Shown here: one piece after another, positions 5,230-7,342 of the stretch | Numbering within the stretch: the stretch's first letter is position 1 | Layout: each line of letters starts with the position of its first letter | NCBI GenBank assembly: GCA_003646045.1 | Contig: QNDV01000108.1 | Coordinates: 1 to 7,342 of the forward strand | Origin: a bacterium | Lineage (GTDB): Bacteria > Krumholzibacteriota > Krumholzibacteria > LZORAL124-64-63 | Direction of reading: 5' to 3' | DNA: 7,342 nucleotides | Position numbers and translations under genes: made by a program | Notes under the pieces: generated by a model | Databases searched by the model: none | Told to the model about the DNA's origin: nothing | The model's input: the letters and a program-made list of their open reading frames with translations, nothing else

Positions 5230-6536
5230 GTACACGCCGTGACCAGCAGCAGGGAATAACCACGGAACAGCCGCGCGAACGCGCCGTGGTGGTGGGTATC
5301 CATCTGCCCGACGCCTGGGCCGGTGGCCTGGGCGGCGAAGCGGATCTGGACGAGTTGGCCCTGCTGGCGGATACCGCCGGGGCCGACGTGGTGGGTCGGT
5401 TGGACCAGCGGCGGCATCGCCCTGCTCCCCGCACCTTCCTGGGCAAGGGCAAGCTCGAGGAGCTGAAGGAACTGGTGGCCGACACCGAGGCCACCGTCGT
5501 CATCCTGGACAATGATCTGTCTCCGGCCCAGGGCCGCAATATCGAGGCTGAGCTCGACACCAAGGTGCTGGACCGGACCGAGCTCATCCTGGACATCTTC
5601 GCCGCCCACGCCCGTACGCGGCAGGCCCGCCTGCAGGTGGAACTGGCCCAGCTCCAGTACCTGCTGCCGCGCCTGACCAGGCTGTGGTCCCATCTCGAAC
5701 GACAAGCCGGCGGCATCGGCACCAGGGGACCGGGGGAAACCCAGCTGGAGACGGATCGACGCCTGCTGGATCGTCGCATCACCATCCTGCGCAAACAGCT
5801 GGAGGACATCGAGACCAACCGCCGCACCCAGGTGCGCGGTCGCGAGGGCACCTACCGCGCGGCCCTGGTGGGCTACACCAACGCCGGCAAGTCCACGTTG
5901 ATGAATGGCATCACCGGGGCGGGGGTCTATGTCCGCGACCAGCTCTTCGCCACCCTGGACGCCACTACGCGCCGGGTGGAAACCGATGAGCGCCGCCGCT
6001 TCCTGCTGACCGACACCGTCGGGTTCATCCGCCGTCTGCCCCACCACCTGGTGGAGAGCTTCAAGGCCACCCTGCGGGAGTTGGAGGAAGCCGATCTCAT
6101 GATCCACGTGGTGGATGCGGGCAGCGCCGACCCCGCGCACCAGATCGCCTCGGTGAATAGCGTGCTGCGGGAAATCGTGCCGGGGGACAAGCCCACACTG
6201 ATGGTCTTCAACAAGCTGGACCTGGTGGATGCCGAGCTGTTCCGCAATCGCTGGCAGCGACAGTTCCCCGACGCCGTGTTCGTCGCGGGGAACACCGCCG
6301 ACGGCGCCGACGAGTTGCGCGACACCATCATCCGCCTGCTCATGGGCAACGAACAGGTCTGCAAGGTGCGAGTGCCCATCGGCAACATGCAGTGCCTGTC
6401 ACGCTTCCATCGTACCGGCTCGGTGCTCGACCAGGAATTCGGTCCGGACGCCTGTCTGGCCACTCTGCGCCTGACCGCCGAGGAGCTCAACCGTCTGATC
6501 ACCCGCGAGGGCGCCGTGGTGGTCGACGACGCCTGA
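5226..6536 (+). CDS. hflX: GTPase HflX, ribosome-splitting/rescue factor
   Basis: A 436-residue cytosolic GTPase of normal HflX length. HflX binds the 50S subunit and, in the GTP state, splits stalled or idle 70S ribosomes, often under heat or antibiotic stress. The N-terminal HflX domain includes the FLGKGKLEEL stretch and a long helical region. It is followed by the family signature GTRGPGETQLETDRR (G-T166-R-G-P-G-E-T-Q-L174 onward). The G domain shows G1 GYTNAGKST (216-224), G2 TLDATTRR (from 243), G3 DTVGF (from 263) and G4 NKLD (329-332). The G5 position reads AGN (354-356) instead of the usual SA-type motif, a mild deviation. A small C-terminal domain (about 375-436) ends the protein. 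The TTG start overlaps the stop of the ABC-F gene and has its own GGAGG, so coupled translation is likely. Both products act on ribosomes, which supports a shared operon. No strong terminator follows. Confidence 0.96.
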   Translation: MSTRRDQQQGITTEQPRERAVVVGIHLPDAWAGGLGGEADLDELALLADTAGADVVGRLDQRRHRPAPRTFLGKGKLEELKELVADTEATVVILDNDLSPAQGRNIEAELDTKVLDRTELILDIFAAHARTRQARLQVELAQLQYLLPRLTRLWSHLERQAGGIGTRGPGETQLETDRRLLDRRITILRKQLEDIETNRRTQVRGREGTYRAALVGYTNAGKSTLMNGITGAGVYVRDQLFATLDATTRRVETDERRRFLLTDTVGFIRRLPHHLVESFKATLRELEEADLMIHVVDAGSADPAHQIASVNSVLREIVPGDKPTLMVFNKLDLVDAELFRNRWQRQFPDAVFVAGNTADGADELRDTIIRLLMGNEQVCKVRVPIGNMQCLSRFHRTGSVLDQEFGPDACLATLRLTAEELNRLITREGAVVVDDA

Positions 6537-6805
6537 CCCGTCCTGACCGGGCGCGATAAATGCAGTCTGTTTCCTCCTGTCCCGCCAAGACCCGGATTCA
6601 TTGCAACCTGCCACGCCCAGCGGGCCGTCGGCGTGCATTCTGCACTGCAGGCGGAAGATTTATCCCATAACTCCTTTGATGCCAGACATGTTGCGCCAAA
6701 ATGCCACGGCATGTGCCTTGCATTAAAAGCTTGAGTGGTAGGACTCGACGGCCGATACGACAGGTCTCGAGACACCTTATCGGTTCGAAACAGGAGACCA
6801 GGGAC
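6537..6805. other. Intergenic region between hflX and the pilin genes
   Basis: This 269-base stretch has no convincing gene. After hflX there is only a weak hairpin (CCCG 6537-6540 with CGGG 6548-6551) without a T run, so the end of the hflX transcript is not identified. The heptamer CCTGACC is repeated at 6532-6538 and 6542-6548. Three TGCA tetramers cluster at 6634-6649. Its clearest element is a sigma-54 promoter at 6707-6723 with ATGCC/GGCAT half sites (6701-6712) overlapping it. The remaining sequence up to 6805 would be the pilin leader and its ribosome binding site. Confidence 0.6.
6707..6723 (+). promoter_or_regulatory. Sigma-54 (RpoN) -24/-12 promoter for the pilin genes
   Basis: CGGCATG-TGCC-TTGCA matches the sigma-54 consensus TGGCACG-N4-TTGCW at ten of twelve specified positions. 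The invariant GG (6708-6709) and GC (6720-6721) are exactly ten bases apart. Transcription would begin near 6733, giving a leader of about 73 bases before the pseudopilin ATG. Type IV pilin genes are RpoN-dependent in several well-studied bacteria (PilS/PilR in Pseudomonas, for example), so the position makes biological sense. An enhancer-binding activator would be needed. No activator site was recognised. Confidence 0.7.
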
Positions 6806-7249
6806 ATGGGCCTGACTACAACGGCACGCACTCTGCGCACCCGCTCACCTTGGGGATTTACCCTCACCGAGTTGATGGTGGTGATCATGGTCATGGGACT
6901 GATGGCGACCCTCACGGCGCCGCCGATGTACCGCTACATCCAATCCCACCGTCTGCGGACCGGTACGGACCGCATGATGGCAGACCTGCAGTACGCCCGT
7001 TCGCTGTCCGTGGCCCGCGGCGACATCCTGCGTTTCACGGCCACCACGGCGGGCTACCAGTTGGTGAATCCCAACACCGCCCAGGTAATTCGCCAGTACA
7101 ACTTCGAACATGACCTGGTCCTTGATGCCGCCGTCACGGTGGACTTCTTCCCCTGGGGCATGGCCGACGCGGCGGTGCTCAACATCTCGAACAAGACGGG
7201 CACCAACCAGATCAACGTGCTGCCCACGGGCATCGTGGAGGTGGACTGA
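6806..7249 (+). CDS. GspH/FimT-like type IV pseudopilin
   Basis: A 147-residue prepilin-like protein. A short basic leader (residues 1-17) ends in Gly17. The mature part begins FTLTELMVVIMVMG, with Phe at +1 and Glu at +5: a classic type III (prepilin peptidase) cleavage site and N-terminal hydrophobic helix (about 18-38). The following helix, about residues 50-75 (TDRMMADLQYARSLSVARG), then a beta-rich C-terminus, matches the GspH/FimT layout. Such proteins are minor tip components that prime assembly of type IV pili or type II secretion pseudopili in the inner membrane and periplasm. The ATG at 6806 is chosen because AGGAG (6792-6796) lies nine bases upstream and the leader is of normal length. 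An earlier in-frame ATG at 6701 would put the sigma-54 promoter inside the gene. The stop overlaps the next prepilin gene by one base, indicating an operon. Whether it serves pili or secretion cannot be told from the window. Confidence 0.88.
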   Translation: MGLTTTARTLRTRSPWGFTLTELMVVIMVMGLMATLTAPPMYRYIQSHRLRTGTDRMMADLQYARSLSVARGDILRFTATTAGYQLVNPNTAQVIRQYNFEHDLVLDAAVTVDFFPWGMADAAVLNISNKTGTNQINVLPTGIVEVD

Positions 7250-7342
7250 TGCTGACCAGACTGCACCGTGCCCTGCGACGCGCCATGCAATCGAATCGGG
7301 AGGGCTTCTCGCTGGTGGAGATCCTCATGGTCCTGATGATCA
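7249..7342 (+). CDS. Second type IV prepilin-like protein (PilV-like?), partial
   Basis: The ATG at 7249 shares its A with the TGA of the preceding pseudopilin gene (TGATG). It is preceded by a perfect GGAGGT (7237-7242) six bases away, so coupled translation is expected. The 31 visible residues comprise a basic leader ending in Gly19 and a mature start FSLVEILMVLMI, with Phe at +1 and Glu at +5: the prepilin peptidase site and the beginning of the hydrophobic helix. The gene runs off the right edge. In minor pilin operons a FimT/GspH gene is commonly followed by PilV, PilW and PilX types, so a PilV-like identity is a reasonable guess. The visible part shows only the shared prepilin N-terminus. 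Confidence 0.85.
   Translation, partial: MLTRLHRALRRAMQSNREGFSLVEILMVLMI

Noticed and set aside
4821..6140. Long open frame on the - strand opposite the ABC-F and hflX genes
   Set aside because: It lies antisense to two genes with full sets of conserved motifs. The His/Gln/Val-rich translation is a typical mirror product of GC-rich codon usage.
6701..6805. Upstream in-frame extension of the pseudopilin gene from ATG 6701
   Set aside because: It would give a 52-residue leader before the prepilin cleavage site and place the sigma-54 promoter inside the coding region. ATG 6806 has a good AGGAG and a normal leader.

Overview
This GC-rich window (one coding stretch I counted, 5401-5460, is 43/60 G+C) reads entirely on the + strand. 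It looks like a chromosomal segment of an uncultured Gram-negative bacterium. A secreted protein carries Asp-rich calcium-loop repeats and a C-terminal FlgD-Ig/type IX-secretion-like tail. It sits near type IV prepilins and standard ribosome-associated housekeeping genes. This mix is common in the FCB group and allied candidate phyla (for example Krumholzibacteriota or Eisenbacteria). The taxonomic placement is inference, not proof.

Layout: (1) 1-113 holds the acidic, Pro/Glu-rich tail of an upstream gene. (2) 148-2013 encodes a 621-residue exported protein with a signal peptide, a TSP3/EF-hand-like Asp loop region and a C-terminal FlgD-like domain interrupted by an insertion. (3) 2014-2299 is a long AT-rich intergenic region (65 G+C in the 180 bases 2101-2280). 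It has two candidate sigma-70-type promoters, a perfect 16-bp palindrome overlapping one -10, and an 11-bp direct repeat 63 bp apart. (4) 2300-3190 encodes an AraC-type regulator with an unrecognised N-terminal half, followed by a strong intrinsic terminator at 3212-3243. (5) 3298-5229 and 5226-6536 encode an ABC-F ATPase and the GTPase HflX. They overlap by four bases, and both start with TTG. (6) 6537-6805 is a second non-coding stretch containing a very good sigma-54 (-24/-12) promoter. (7) 6806-7249 encodes a GspH/FimT-like pseudopilin. It is followed, with a one-base overlap, by a second prepilin gene that runs off the window at 7342.

How they work together: ABC-F and HflX both act on the ribosome and are probably translationally coupled, so they look like a two-gene ribosome maintenance/rescue operon. 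The two prepilins look like the start of a minor pilin or pseudopilin operon under RpoN control. The AraC gene is a monocistronic unit bounded by its own regulatory region and terminator. Its targets cannot be read from the window, although autoregulation is plausible. I see no mobile element, CRISPR array, tRNA or rRNA. Nothing here amounts to a clearly new multi-gene system. The most worthwhile leads are the regulatory regions, the orphan sensor half of the AraC protein and the architecture of the secreted protein.
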